The notes: generated by a model not told the origin, from the letters alone. 48,871 nt of DNA from LH-M37 sp032251315 (GCA_032251315.1 JAVVEE010000008.1:1-48871); one strand, 5' to 3'. Shown: positions 1-9,518, counted from the first letter of the stretch. Program-made: numbers and translations.

Positions 1-384
1 GGCGAGGCGCTGCTGGCGCCGACACGCATCTACGTGGCCTCAATTCTAGAAGTATTAAAAACCATTCCCATGCATGCGCTGGCGCACATTACCGGTGGCG
101 GCCTGCTGGAAAATATTCCGCGGGTACTGCCTGAAAATACCCGGGCGATCCTCGACAAGCAGAGCTGTCAGTTACCGCCGGTGTTTGACTGGTTGCAGAA
201 AAACGGCAATGTCGAAATCAACGAGATGTACCGAACCTTCAACTGCGGCATTGGCATGGCCATCATCGTCGCCGAAGAAGATGCCGGCAACATCATCAGT
301 GCCTTCAATGCCGCAGGCGAAAAAGCCTGGCGACTGGGTGAAATTGTTCAGTCATCGGGCAAAGCCGACGTTATTTTCAAATAA
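1..384 (+). CDS. purM: Phosphoribosylformylglycinamidine cyclo-ligase (AIR synthetase), C-terminal part
   Basis: This is the 3' end of a gene that enters from the left edge; the reading frame is open from base 1 and ends at a TAA. PurM closes the imidazole ring in purine biosynthesis (FGAM + ATP to AIR) in the cytoplasm. The visible 127 residues match the C-terminal domain, including the HITGGGLLENIPRVLP segment and the FNCGIGM motif near the end. The purN gene follows after 12 bases, the usual gammaproteobacterial pairing. About two thirds of the protein lies outside the window. Confidence 0.95.
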   Translation, partial: GEALLAPTRIYVASILEVLKTIPMHALAHITGGGLLENIPRVLPENTRAILDKQSCQLPPVFDWLQKNGNVEINEMYRTFNCGIGMAIIVAEEDAGNIISAFNAAGEKAWRLGEIVQSSGKADVIFK

Positions 385-396
385 TCGAAACTGACA

Positions 397-1062
397 GTGA
401 GCATCCCCTCAATCGTCATACTGATCTCAGGCTCGGGCAGCAATCTTCAGGCGATTATTGATGCCGTGGCCGAAAAGAGAATCCACGCCCGCATCAGCGC
501 CGTTATCAGTAACCGCCCTGATGCTCTGGGCCTAAAAAAAGCAGCAGCGGCGGGCATTAAAACTATTGTTATCGACCATACCGGGTTTGCGGAACGCCGG
601 CAATTTGATGCCGCCTTATCTCAACAGGTGGCCGCACTTGAACCCGACCTCATTGTGCTGGCCGGCTTTATGCGCATCCTGCCGACGGCTTTCATTGACC
701 AATATGCGGGGCGCATCCTCAATATTCATCCTTCATTACTGCCCGAATTCAAAGGCCTGCACACCCACCGCCGCGCGCTGGAAGCCGGCCATGGTCAGCA
801 CGGTGCCAGCGTACATTTTGTCAGCAACGAACTTGATAGCGGCCCGGTGGTCATACAGGCTAAGTTAGAGGTGCTCGACGACGAAGACGAAAAGGCGCTT
901 GCCGGTCGGGTACTAGAACTGGAGCACATCATTTATCCGCTCGCCATTGCGTGGTTTATTGAGGGCCGACTCAGGCTGATCGATAATCACGTACACTTTG
1001 ATGACAAACTTATAAAAGAAGCCGCAATATGGCAACACGAAACGCTGACCTTACCCCGATGA
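397..1062 (+). CDS. purN: Phosphoribosylglycinamide formyltransferase 1
   Basis: PurN transfers a formyl group from 10-formyl-THF to GAR, the third step of purine synthesis. The 221-residue product has the N-terminal SGSGSN phosphate-binding loop (residues 11-16), the catalytic NIHPSLLPEFKG stretch (Asn and His near residue 107) and the ELDSGP segment carrying the catalytic Asp. The start is a GTG, 12 bases after purM. The stop overlaps the likely start of the next gene (ATGA at 1059-1062), so the three genes are probably co-transcribed and translationally coupled. Its length is close to the usual 210-220 residues. Confidence 0.96.
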   Translation: MSIPSIVILISGSGSNLQAIIDAVAEKRIHARISAVISNRPDALGLKKAAAAGIKTIVIDHTGFAERRQFDAALSQQVAALEPDLIVLAGFMRILPTAFIDQYAGRILNIHPSLLPEFKGLHTHRRALEAGHGQHGASVHFVSNELDSGPVVIQAKLEVLDDEDEKALAGRVLELEHIIYPLAIAWFIEGRLRLIDNHVHFDDKLIKEAAIWQHETLTLPR

Positions 1063-1850
1063 AGACCTTATTCAGCACAACCCTGCTGCTACTGGTGTTT
1101 CTGTCTTCGACAGTCTTTGCCCTGCCACTCGAATTTACCGCCAGCTATAACCTGGAAAAATACGGCATCGCTATCGCCCGGAGCGACTACACGCTGCAAC
1201 ATGAAAACAACGGCATGCGTATATCGCAGCACACCGAAGCCGTTGGCCTGGCCGCACTGTTACGCAGTGATCAGCTGGATGAGAGCAGTTTTGTCTCCAG
1301 ACTCCATGATCAATTACTGCTCACTGAATTCAGCTACCGGCAGGATTCACCCGATGATAAAAATCGCGACATCCAGTTCAAAATAAACTGGATTCAGTCC
1401 GGGGAAAAGTTACTGGGCAAAGTCAGTGGCACTGCCTACGGAGAGGAACTCAGCCTCAATGTCGATGAACCGGTCTGGGACACCAGCAGCTACCTGATTC
1501 CCCTGATGCTCAACACCACAGAAAATGCGCCGCCCCAGCAATACACCATGATGGTGAAGGGCGAGTTTAAAAGTTACACCTTCATTACCCATGGCATCGA
1601 AATAATTGAAGTTAACGGCAACAGTATTCAGGCGATAAAAGTGGAAAGAGAGAGCGCGCTTGACAAAAGCCCTATCTTTATGTGGCTGGCACCCAGCCTG
1701 AACAATTTACCGGTCAAAGTGGATAAGTGGAAAGACGGTAAACTGCAATTCTCCATGCTGCTCGAGCAGGTACAATTTCCATCCGATAACACCATGAAAT
1801 TTAAATCCACCATGGATACCATTCAAGGATTCAATGACAGTGACTACTGA
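1059..1850 (+). CDS. DUF3108 domain periplasmic protein
   Basis: A 263-residue protein with an N-terminal signal peptide (MKTLFSTTLLLLVFLSSTVFA, cleavage predicted after the last Ala), followed by a beta-rich DUF3108-like domain of unknown function. Homologues commonly follow purMN in gammaproteobacteria. An upstream in-frame ATG at 1029 exists. I prefer 1059 because it starts directly with the signal peptide and forms an ATGA overlap with the purN stop. Its 3' end overlaps the darP start by 17 bases. The family's role is not established; location in the periplasm is inferred from the signal sequence. Confidence 0.85.
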   Translation: MKTLFSTTLLLLVFLSSTVFALPLEFTASYNLEKYGIAIARSDYTLQHENNGMRISQHTEAVGLAALLRSDQLDESSFVSRLHDQLLLTEFSYRQDSPDDKNRDIQFKINWIQSGEKLLGKVSGTAYGEELSLNVDEPVWDTSSYLIPLMLNTTENAPPQQYTMMVKGEFKSYTFITHGIEIIEVNGNSIQAIKVERESALDKSPIFMWLAPSLNNLPVKVDKWKDGKLQFSMLLEQVQFPSDNTMKFKSTMDTIQGFNDSDY

Positions 1851-2337
1851 AGACGAATTTGATGTTGAGCTGCCGCCGAGCAAGTCACAGGTAAAACGCG
1901 AGTGCGATGCCCTGCAAAAGCTGGGTGAAGACCTGATCGACATGAAGCAAAGCGAGCTGGATGCCCTGAACCTGCCCGAGGTACTGGATGACGCCCTGCG
2001 CACAGCGCGTAAAATCCAGTCCCGCGGCGGGCTTAAACGCCAGCGCCAGTACATCGGCAAGATAATGCGCCAGATCGACAGTGAAGAGTTAAAAAGGCAG
2101 GTTGAACATCTCCAGCACAGTCACGATACCAATAGCGCACACTTTCGAAAAATAGAGCGCTGGCGCGACCGTTTACTGGAAGATGATAAAACCGCGCTCT
2201 GTGAGATTATCAATGCCTATCCGGAGATCGATCGTCAACATGTCAACCAGCTGATTCGCCAGGCCAAACGTGAACGGCTCCAGGAGAAACCACCGACCTC
2301 AGCACGCAAGCTGTTCAAATACTTGCGCGATCTGTAA
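1834..2337 (+). CDS. darP: Ribosome biogenesis factor DarP / YjgA (DUF615)
   Basis: A 167-residue basic, highly charged, helical protein of the DUF615 (YjgA/DarP) family, which associates with late 50S ribosomal precursors in E. coli. The acidic N-terminus followed by PPSKSQVKRE and the GLKRQRQYIGKIMRQID segment are hallmarks. It begins inside the 3' end of the preceding gene, so translational coupling is likely. In several gammaproteobacteria it lies beside pmbA and tldD; neither is next to it here. It converges with the nitrilase gene across a terminator hairpin at 2343-2371. Confidence 0.93.
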   Translation: MTVTTEDEFDVELPPSKSQVKRECDALQKLGEDLIDMKQSELDALNLPEVLDDALRTARKIQSRGGLKRQRQYIGKIMRQIDSEELKRQVEHLQHSHDTNSAHFRKIERWRDRLLEDDKTALCEIINAYPEIDRQHVNQLIRQAKRERLQEKPPTSARKLFKYLRDL

Positions 2338-2342
2338 CGCAT

Positions 2343-2371
2343 AAAAGGCTGACTGAACAATATGTCAGCCT
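2343..2371 (-). terminator. Intrinsic terminator of the maf-rng-yhdP-nit transcript
   Basis: An 8-bp perfect stem, AGGCTGAC (2346-2353) with GTCAGCCT (2364-2371), encloses a 10-base loop between two convergent genes. Read on the - strand, the stem is followed by TTTTAT, giving a classical terminator for the nitrilase side. On the + strand there is no T run after the stem, so termination of darP there would be weaker. Confidence 0.7.
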
Positions 2372-2383
2372 CTGGATGCACGC

Positions 2384-3214
2384 TCAGCCATAACTTATTT
2401 TGCAATTCAAACGCCGGTGCTCCAGCGCCGGGAACAATTTGCGGGTTTTCTTCAGCTTGCCAAGATCAATCTCCGAAACCACGACACCGGTGCCATGCGG
2501 CAGGCGATTGAGCACCATCCCCCATGGATCAACAATCATGCTGTCACCGTGCGTTTCTCGACCATTAACATGATAACCGCCCTGTGCCGCAGCAACCACA
2601 TACGATAAATTCTCAATAGCACGCGCCCGAACCAGCGTTTCCCAGTGCGCCTTCCCGGTCAAACTGGTGAACGATGAAGGCAGCGCAATAATATCGACCC
2701 CCGAATCAGACATGGCTCTGAATATTTCAGGAAAACGCAGATCGTAACAGATGGCCAGACCCAGACGACCGAAAGGTGTTTCGGTAACCACAACTTCATC
2801 CCCCGAAGCGATGGTCTCAGATTCGGTATAGCTTTCACCACTCTCAGCCAGCGTCACATCAAACAAATGAATTTTGTCATACCGCGCCACCACTTCGCCG
2901 GCATCGTTAAATAACAGACACGCTGCACAAACTTTTTTAGCATCCCGCGATTGAATGGGTATGGTGCCGCCTACCAGCCAAATACCGTGTTTAGCGGCCT
3001 GCTCACTCAGAAAATTCTGAATCATGCCTTCTTTGTATACTTCGGCAATATCTACCTTGTCAGTTTCAGACATGCCCATAATGGCAAAATTTTCCGGCAG
3101 AACCACCAGTTCCGCGCCCTGCAGAACTGCAATTTTGATAAATTTTTCAGCCTCATCCAAATTTGCCTGCACATTTGGACCTGATGCCATCTGAATGGCC
3201 GCTATCTTAGTCAC
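2384..3214 (-). CDS. Carbon-nitrogen hydrolase (Nit-type amidase, deaminated glutathione amidase-like)
   Basis: A 276-residue member of the nitrilase superfamily with the complete catalytic triad: Glu41 (VVLPENF), Lys114 (RYDKIHLFD) and Cys156 (LAICYDLRFPE). The pattern resembles bacterial NitB/Nit1-type enzymes that hydrolyse deaminated glutathione or related omega-amides; the exact substrate is inferred. The start is GTG (complement of 3212-3214), and GTGA overlaps the stop of the preceding 148-residue gene. In Pseudomonas a homologue sits between yhdP and tldD, the same side of yhdP as here. Confidence 0.9.
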   Translation of the reverse strand: MTKIAAIQMASGPNVQANLDEAEKFIKIAVLQGAELVVLPENFAIMGMSETDKVDIAEVYKEGMIQNFLSEQAAKHGIWLVGGTIPIQSRDAKKVCAACLLFNDAGEVVARYDKIHLFDVTLAESGESYTESETIASGDEVVVTETPFGRLGLAICYDLRFPEIFRAMSDSGVDIIALPSSFTSLTGKAHWETLVRARAIENLSYVVAAAQGGYHVNGRETHGDSMIVDPWGMVLNRLPHGTGVVVSEIDLGKLKKTRKLFPALEHRRLNCKISYG

Positions 3215-3657
3215 CGCGATATATCTCCAATTTTTAATATTTTTATCATAATAACATCTGCTTCGCCGCTACCGGGTACGGCAAGCAAATATTGCGAAGC
3301 AATGCCTAACGAGATCAGCCAGTCCATCAGCTCTTCAACCCATAACTCCCCTTCTTCACCGCCGGGATAACGCAATTCGATTACCCGCCCCTGTCGTAGT
3401 GACCAGACCTCGACCACTTCATGCATCATCGGCATCTTCAGTAGCTGTTCTCCCTGTTTCACCAGATCCCACTGCTCTTCAGCGAGCTTCCATTCCCGGG
3501 ATTCGGAGCGCTGCAAGCCGGCGCCGATTTCGGCATGCACTAACGTTGCCGACAATATGCCCGAAATAAAGATAGACAGCAGCAAAACAGATTTCATGGT
3601 ATTACCGGCAGCCGATATACCGGGTTCGATATTAGACACTGTTACGAACCCGCTCAT
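3211..3657 (-). CDS. Small periplasmic protein of unknown function, yhdP-linked
   Basis: I do not recognise this protein. It is 148 residues if read from the ATG at 3657, which overlaps the yhdP stop as ATGA. It is 128 residues if read from the ATG at 3597. The second start begins directly with a signal peptide (MKSVLLLSIFISGILSATLVHA), so it is biologically plausible, while the first has the better coupling geometry. The mature part is acidic and Trp-rich, with WSLRQGRVIELRYPGGEEGELWVEE in two pieces and no cysteine. Both ends overlap neighbours by 4 bases, so it is surely in the yhdP-nit operon. Confidence 0.75.
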   Translation of the reverse strand: MSGFVTVSNIEPGISAAGNTMKSVLLLSIFISGILSATLVHAEIGAGLQRSESREWKLAEEQWDLVKQGEQLLKMPMMHEVVEVWSLRQGRVIELRYPGGEEGELWVEELMDWLISLGIASQYLLAVPGSGEADVIMIKILKIGDISR

Positions 3658-6600
3658 TGCTTCGAATTTTTCTCTGCACTACGTCCACCAATTTTCTCTA
3701 TTTTCGGATCAATCCATAAACCCGTTATTTCATACTCATTATAAGAGCCTTTTTCCAGACCTAGCAGCTTGTTTAACAAAACCAGACCCGCACCCAAAAC
3801 CGGCCCCCCGGCCAATGTACCGGTAGTAAATGCGGCGGCGGATGAATGTGGTTTCACCTGCATGGTCAGATCATAGTCTTTATCCACCATGCCGATTTTT
3901 CCCCCTAGTTTCATAGCCGCCACCGCTCCATCTACTTCTATATTCTTAGTGGAAGCATACCCGTCATTGAATTCAAAATCACCTTCAATCGAATCAAAAA
4001 CGAAACCCTCGCCGAATACATCTTTGAAATTTAGTGAGAAACGATCAAATAGTTTAAAGACGTTAAAGAGACCTACAAATCTACCACCGGTTCCGGGATC
4101 TAGCTCGCTAATTTCACCTTCCTCAATTTTAAAAGATGAACTCCCCTGAACAGTCTGCCAGGAAAAATTATAAGGTTCATTAAACCATCGCCAGTCCACT
4201 GTCGCCTGTTGCTTGCCATTTTTTATACTGTCGCCCAGTTTTAAGCTGGACAGGGCACGACCAAAATCATCGCTGTTTATAAAAAATTTAAAATTGGATT
4301 CATGTTTGTTCTGCCAGGAGGTCAGCCAGCTGCCCCGGCCGGTAATCTGTAACGATGGACTTTGCAAACTCAAGGAATTAATCAGCATGCCGTGAGAATG
4401 CCAGCTGGTTTTAAGTTGAACATTATTAAATTCCCAGTCATTCCACACCAGCACTCCGGTTTTAAGGTTGAGTGAGGGAAAAAATGTCGGCAACAGAGAG
4501 ACTGAATTTCCACTTTTTTTGCTGCTATTAAACAAGCTATACAGATCAACATATTCAAAATCCATAGTTACCGTGGAGTCTTTAGCCAAATCCTCCATCA
4601 GTGAACCTTTACCCCGAAGCAGATTTGAATCCAACATAAAGCTCCAGAGCGCTTCTTCGTCTCTGCGGGCAAGCAGAGAAAACTTTTCTCCGGCTTTTAT
4701 ATCCAGTTGCAGAACACCTTGCAACGCCTTCAGCTCGAGTTCAATCGGCAGTGAAGCCGGAGCGATTTTACTCACCGCATCTGAAAAATGAACACTCGTG
4801 CCTTCAAGCTCTGAACTCATCTCAACATGCATCTCGTAATCATTGGCCACTTTCGGTAGATGCACCGCCACATCCCAGTATGAAGCGCCCTCCACCCAGC
4901 CATCTGGAATCCATGCAAATTTTTTCAACAAGCCATCAGCAGACAGGTTTCCTTTAATATAAAAGATCATTTCGGAGCGAGCTTTACCTTCACCGGCAGT
5001 GGTCACATCTATGCTGACCGGCGCAGTCTCAAAAGTCGCTTTTATATCACTGGCCTGCAACTGATCACCGCTAAAAAGCAGTCGTCCCGAAACATTGTCG
5101 AGGGCATAATCCATAATTGGAAAATACAGCTCATTATCCATAAACTGCACACTACCTCTGGCCTGTATCGCGTTATCGCTTTTATCCAGCGGCACTTCCA
5201 GCGACAACTGAAGTTCGGTTTCGCCGCTGGCCTGAAACTGTTTCATGGCCGCACCTAAAATACTATCCAGACCGCTATCCCAGACGTATTGCTGAAGATC
5301 CTGAGCCGGGGCATTAATAGTGCCATTGATGAACAAACGCGGATTATTCAGATCCGGAATGAGCGCCTCCGCCCTCGTCATTTCCCCCCCGTTGGTTTCA
5401 CCGCCGGCATCGGTGACGGACATTGATGAATTATGAAAACGAACATGTGCATTTAGATTATTCAGAGTGGGCCAGCCCTGGAGAAACTTCAAGTTCAAAT
5501 CACGGGCATCAAAAACCGCCTGCATGACCCCCTCATTTTTCTTATAAGGAAAACGGTTTAAATCACCGTGGATAATGAAACTGCCCGAATCAACAGCGCC
5601 GTCAGTGACAGCAACATCCAGCCACTGGAGCAGATCCGCCGACATGATCGGCACCGGATAATATTTTTGAATAGATCTACCGCTGGCGTTTCTGAAATCG
5701 GATTGAATATCAGCGAACCATGCACTTCCCTCACTTTTTACCAGTTCCAGGCGGGTATTTATCTCCACCTCGGAATTCAACGCATAGAAATTATCCGCGC
5801 TAATCTGCCAGTGATTGTTTTCATGCTCAACATGCACCATGCCTGCCGCCAGATCAACTTTCAGCGGCTGCTGAAACAGCTCGCCGAAATCCATTGTCAC
5901 CTTTTCGGACAGTAATTTGATGCTGGCCCGGGCGTCACTGTACAGTAGAGAACCGTCTATACCGCTAAAGGAGATGTCACTGTCGGGCAGCTGGAAATAG
6001 AGATTCTCAAAAACCGAGGAGAGCTTGATGTTTGCGCTATCTTCAGCGGGCAGATACATTGAGAGATTATAGAGATCCCCCCCGAAATGATTAAGCTGAT
6101 AAGCGCCGGCGATGGCGGCCTGCTCTTCATCAAGAAAAACGCCGGCGATGCTGATTAAATCCTGCGAGCGCAGATAGCTCGCACTGGCAGATAACCCCGC
6201 ACTGTCCTGCACAAGGGCAACACTGGCAGGCTGCTGCCAGGCAACAGCCTGCTTCACCAGATGGAGATCACGGCCATTGAAACGCCAGCCGTCCGCTGTT
6301 TCTCCCCAGTCAATCTTGCCCTCAAGACTATCAATAGAGAAGCGACCGCGATTTTCCCGGTTGACCTCCAGCTGCGTCACCAGGGCATCAATGGTGATAT
6401 CCGATATGCGTCTGTCCTGTATCGTCAGCCATAATTCACCGCTGAAAATACCTTTGATTTCAGGCTTCTCTGCCACATCCAGCACTGACAGGCTCTGATC
6501 TATGTTGATCTTCTTGCCCTGTATATAGACATCCAGATCCGCGTCTGATAAATGTGCAATATCGTCGCTGGTCTTCACCACCAGCCGAAACGATTCCCCG

Positions 6601-7226
6601 TAAATCTCCGGTAGCTGTAAATTTATCTCCAGTGAGTGATCGCCGACGTACTCCTCGACATAGATATTGGCACCGATAAAATCCAGCGGCTCGGATTGCA
6701 GCCGATAATCCTGCCAGTGGATGTCGCTTTCCAATAAAGAAAAACTGGTATTTTTTATTGCTGCAATGATTTCACTGGAAGTATTATTACCGGAGACCTC
6801 TTCCACATTGGGGCTAAATTCAACACCCTGAATTCGCCATCGGTTATCGGCGTAACGTTCGATGTAAAGATCTGCGCCTACCAGGCTTACGTCCCCGACA
6901 GTGAGTGACCATCGCCGTAGCGAATTAACCGGGGCCAGCGCAAAAAAAGCCTCCTCCAATCGCAACAGCTCACGCTGACTGTCTTTGTCATAGATAACGA
7001 CGTCGATTAATTTGAGACGGGGAACCAGCCAGTACATATCCGCATCAATGCGGGCAATCGAAACCGGCAGGCCAATCTGCCGACTCAGCGCCTGCTCTAC
7101 GTCTTCCACATAACCGGTGGCGTGGGGCAGCACTGTTCGCAGCATGCTGAAAGCCACCGCCATAACAATCAGCGTGACTGCAACGGTATAGATCAGGCAA
7201 AGACGAATTTTATCAAGCCAGGTCAT
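3654..7226 (-). CDS. yhdP: YhdP family AsmA-like phospholipid transport protein
   Basis: A 1190-residue protein, near the usual 1200-1300 of YhdP. One N-terminal membrane anchor (about residues 12-32) precedes a very long periplasmic, beta-rich region. Near the C-terminus it has the AsmA-like segment with GTLAGGPVLGAGLVLLNKL, typical of the family. YhdP, TamB and YdbH are thought to form bridges moving phospholipids from the inner to the outer membrane. Position beside rng and maf matches the known cluster. The DNA is more AT-rich than the cobalamin region downstream. Confidence 0.93.
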   Translation of the reverse strand: MTWLDKIRLCLIYTVAVTLIVMAVAFSMLRTVLPHATGYVEDVEQALSRQIGLPVSIARIDADMYWLVPRLKLIDVVIYDKDSQRELLRLEEAFFALAPVNSLRRWSLTVGDVSLVGADLYIERYADNRWRIQGVEFSPNVEEVSGNNTSSEIIAAIKNTSFSLLESDIHWQDYRLQSEPLDFIGANIYVEEYVGDHSLEINLQLPEIYGESFRLVVKTSDDIAHLSDADLDVYIQGKKINIDQSLSVLDVAEKPEIKGIFSGELWLTIQDRRISDITIDALVTQLEVNRENRGRFSIDSLEGKIDWGETADGWRFNGRDLHLVKQAVAWQQPASVALVQDSAGLSASASYLRSQDLISIAGVFLDEEQAAIAGAYQLNHFGGDLYNLSMYLPAEDSANIKLSSVFENLYFQLPDSDISFSGIDGSLLYSDARASIKLLSEKVTMDFGELFQQPLKVDLAAGMVHVEHENNHWQISADNFYALNSEVEINTRLELVKSEGSAWFADIQSDFRNASGRSIQKYYPVPIMSADLLQWLDVAVTDGAVDSGSFIIHGDLNRFPYKKNEGVMQAVFDARDLNLKFLQGWPTLNNLNAHVRFHNSSMSVTDAGGETNGGEMTRAEALIPDLNNPRLFINGTINAPAQDLQQYVWDSGLDSILGAAMKQFQASGETELQLSLEVPLDKSDNAIQARGSVQFMDNELYFPIMDYALDNVSGRLLFSGDQLQASDIKATFETAPVSIDVTTAGEGKARSEMIFYIKGNLSADGLLKKFAWIPDGWVEGASYWDVAVHLPKVANDYEMHVEMSSELEGTSVHFSDAVSKIAPASLPIELELKALQGVLQLDIKAGEKFSLLARRDEEALWSFMLDSNLLRGKGSLMEDLAKDSTVTMDFEYVDLYSLFNSSKKSGNSVSLLPTFFPSLNLKTGVLVWNDWEFNNVQLKTSWHSHGMLINSLSLQSPSLQITGRGSWLTSWQNKHESNFKFFINSDDFGRALSSLKLGDSIKNGKQQATVDWRWFNEPYNFSWQTVQGSSSFKIEEGEISELDPGTGGRFVGLFNVFKLFDRFSLNFKDVFGEGFVFDSIEGDFEFNDGYASTKNIEVDGAVAAMKLGGKIGMVDKDYDLTMQVKPHSSAAAFTTGTLAGGPVLGAGLVLLNKLLGLEKGSYNEYEITGLWIDPKIEKIGGRSAEKNSKQ

Positions 7227-7259
7227 TGAGCATTTTCCGGCATTACGCTGTCAGCAACA

Positions 7260-8747
7260 TTACAGAATCACAACATCATATTGTTCCTGGGTATACAGCG
7301 ATTCAGCCTGAAAACGAATAGGTATATCGATAAAGTCTTCAAGCTCAGCCAGACTGGCTGATTCTTCATCAACCAGTAGATCCACCACTTCCTGCGATGC
7401 CATCACCATCAGCTCTTTGGCATCAAACTGTCGTGCCTCGCGCAGAATTTCTCGGAAAATTTCGTAACAGATGGTCTCGGCTGTTTTTATCGAACCCCGA
7501 CCTTCGCAAGTGGGGCAAGTGCCGCATAGCACATGTTCCAGACTTTCGCGGGTACGCTTTCGTGTCATCTCCACCAGCCCCAGACTCGATACCTCGCAAA
7601 TGTGGGTGCGGGCATGATCTTTATCCAGGGCTTTTTCAAGTGCTCTCATAACCTGACGTTTATGCTCATCAACGCCCATGTCGATAAAATCCAGAATAAT
7701 AATGCCGCCCAGATTGCGCAGGCGTAACTGGCGCGCAATGGCCTGCGCCGCTTCCAGATTGGTTTTGAAGATGGTCTCTTCCAGATTGCGGCTACCGACA
7801 TAGGCGCCGGTATTGACGTCAACCGTGGTCATCGCCTCGGTTTGATCAAAGATAAGATAGCCACCGGATTTTAAATGTACTTTACGGTCCAGCCCCTTGT
7901 GGATCTCATCTTCCACGCCGTGCAAGTCAAAAATGGGACGTTCACCGGGATAGTGTTCAATTTTCCCCACGATTTCCGGCACATAGGCATCCGCAAATTC
8001 CAGCATGGCCGAATAGGTCTCACGTGAATCCACACGGATTTTTTCGAGATCATCATCGACCATATCTCGCAGGGTTCTCAGGTACAGCGGTAAATCTTTA
8101 TGCACGACGTTGACCGCATTGATATTAAACGAAGCACTGATGTTCTCCCACTGGCGGTTAAGATAATCAATGTCTCTGGTGATCGACTCTTCACTGGCTG
8201 CTTCTGCTGCGGTGCGTAGAATATAACCCATGCCATTTTTCAGCCCGCCCTGCGACATCAACAGACGTTTGAGTCGCTCTCGCTCTTCATCGCCTTCTAT
8301 ACGCGAAGAAACGCCGATATTAGCGGAATTGGGCATGAACACCAGGTAACGGGAAGCAATGGAGATATTGGTAGTCAGGCGTGCTCCCTTGCTGCCCAGC
8401 GGATCTTTGATTACCTGCACCAGCAGATTCTGCCCCTGCCTTAATAACTGGTTAATCTGGAGCACTTCTGCCGTATCGCCGTTATTGTTATTGCCATTAC
8501 CGTTCTGCTTGCTGTAACCCGCCATATCGGAAATATGCAGAAAGGCCGCACGATCCAGCCCCACCTCGACAAAAGCCGCTTCCATGCCCGGCAGCACTCT
8601 CACCACCTGGCCGTTGTAGACATTACCCACCAGTCCACGGCTGCGGCTGCGCTCGATATAGAGCTCGTGCAGCATCCCGTTCTCAAGAATCGCGACTCGC
8701 GTTTCCTGCGGGGTGATATTGATCAATACTTCCTTACAAATCGACAT
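7260..8747 (-). CDS. rng: Ribonuclease G
   Basis: An RNase E/G family endoribonuclease, acting in 16S rRNA 5'-end maturation and mRNA decay. From the ATG at 8747 (MSICKEVLINITPQETRVA) it has 495 residues, matching E. coli RNase G (489). An upstream in-frame start at 8780 would add 11 unrelated residues. Visible elements are the N-terminal S1-like domain (LVGNVYNGQVVRVLPGMEAAF), the catalytic Asp segments TTVDVNTGAYVG and ILDFIDMG, and the Zn-link cysteines CGTCPTCEGRG. There is no long C-terminal scaffold, which separates it from RNase E. Confidence 0.96.
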   Translation of the reverse strand: MSICKEVLINITPQETRVAILENGMLHELYIERSRSRGLVGNVYNGQVVRVLPGMEAAFVEVGLDRAAFLHISDMAGYSKQNGNGNNNNGDTAEVLQINQLLRQGQNLLVQVIKDPLGSKGARLTTNISIASRYLVFMPNSANIGVSSRIEGDEERERLKRLLMSQGGLKNGMGYILRTAAEAASEESITRDIDYLNRQWENISASFNINAVNVVHKDLPLYLRTLRDMVDDDLEKIRVDSRETYSAMLEFADAYVPEIVGKIEHYPGERPIFDLHGVEDEIHKGLDRKVHLKSGGYLIFDQTEAMTTVDVNTGAYVGSRNLEETIFKTNLEAAQAIARQLRLRNLGGIIILDFIDMGVDEHKRQVMRALEKALDKDHARTHICEVSSLGLVEMTRKRTRESLEHVLCGTCPTCEGRGSIKTAETICYEIFREILREARQFDAKELMVMASQEVVDLLVDEESASLAELEDFIDIPIRFQAESLYTQEQYDVVIL

Positions 8748-8796
8748 TATGTTTTTTCCGGCCCAATAATATGCATTCAAATACTCGTGCTAAACA

Positions 8797-9414
8797 TTAA
8801 TTAATCAGCAGCTTGATCTGGGCTTTCGCCAGCAGATCTGCTGTCTCGTACAGCGGCAAACCCATCACTCCGGAATAACTCCCCTGCAAATTTTTCACAA
8901 ACTGGGCAGCCATGCCCTGAATGGCATAGGAGCCGGCTTTACCCATCGGCTCGCCGGTAGCCACATACGCTCTAATCGTGCCGGTGGAGAGCGTAGCCAG
9001 CTCAACCTGACTGCTGCTCAAGGCGGCATATTCAGCGTCAGCGGTCTTTACCACGACTGCGGTATGTACCTGATGAACCCTGCCGGAGAGTTTAGCTAAC
9101 ATTAACTCCGCCTGCTCGCTATCGGTCGGTTTGCCGAGCACTTCGCCCTCTAGCTCAATGATAGTATCCGCCCCTAAAACGGGCAGTTCACTACCCTGCC
9201 GGGTCATTAACTCGAAGCCGAAACGGGCTTTTTCCAGCGCCAGCCGCTGCACAAAAATCAGTGGTGATTCACCCTGATGCAGGTACTCTACGAGGTCAAC
9301 AGGCTGCACCTGCGCATGAACACCGATTTGCCGGAGCAACTCCAGACGTCTGGGCGAGGCTGAGGCCAGAATGAGCTGATAATGCCCCTCTTGAGAATGT
9401 CTAGATTGATTCAT
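8797..9414 (-). CDS. maf: Maf family nucleoside triphosphate pyrophosphatase (YhdE type)
   Basis: A 205-residue Maf/Ham1-fold protein. It opens with the LASASPRRLELLRQIG signature (residues 16-31), followed by the LGADTIIELEGEVLGKP motif and the GSYAIQGMAAQFV segment. Members hydrolyse non-canonical or dTTP/UTP nucleotides to monophosphates. Its place directly upstream of rng suggests the dTTP/UTP (YhdE) subgroup. The mre genes that usually lie upstream of maf in this cluster are not here; the next gene upstream is ogt. Confidence 0.94.
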   Translation of the reverse strand: MNQSRHSQEGHYQLILASASPRRLELLRQIGVHAQVQPVDLVEYLHQGESPLIFVQRLALEKARFGFELMTRQGSELPVLGADTIIELEGEVLGKPTDSEQAELMLAKLSGRVHQVHTAVVVKTADAEYAALSSSQVELATLSTGTIRAYVATGEPMGKAGSYAIQGMAAQFVKNLQGSYSGVMGLPLYETADLLAKAQIKLLIN

Positions 9415-9518
9415 AAAAGTGTGTAGCCGGCAAGATAAGACATTGTAAGTTAACTGATTTCAGACAACTGTTGCCGGGCAAAGTTTTCCTCGAACCGGCA
9501 AAGCAGACATGACAATGA

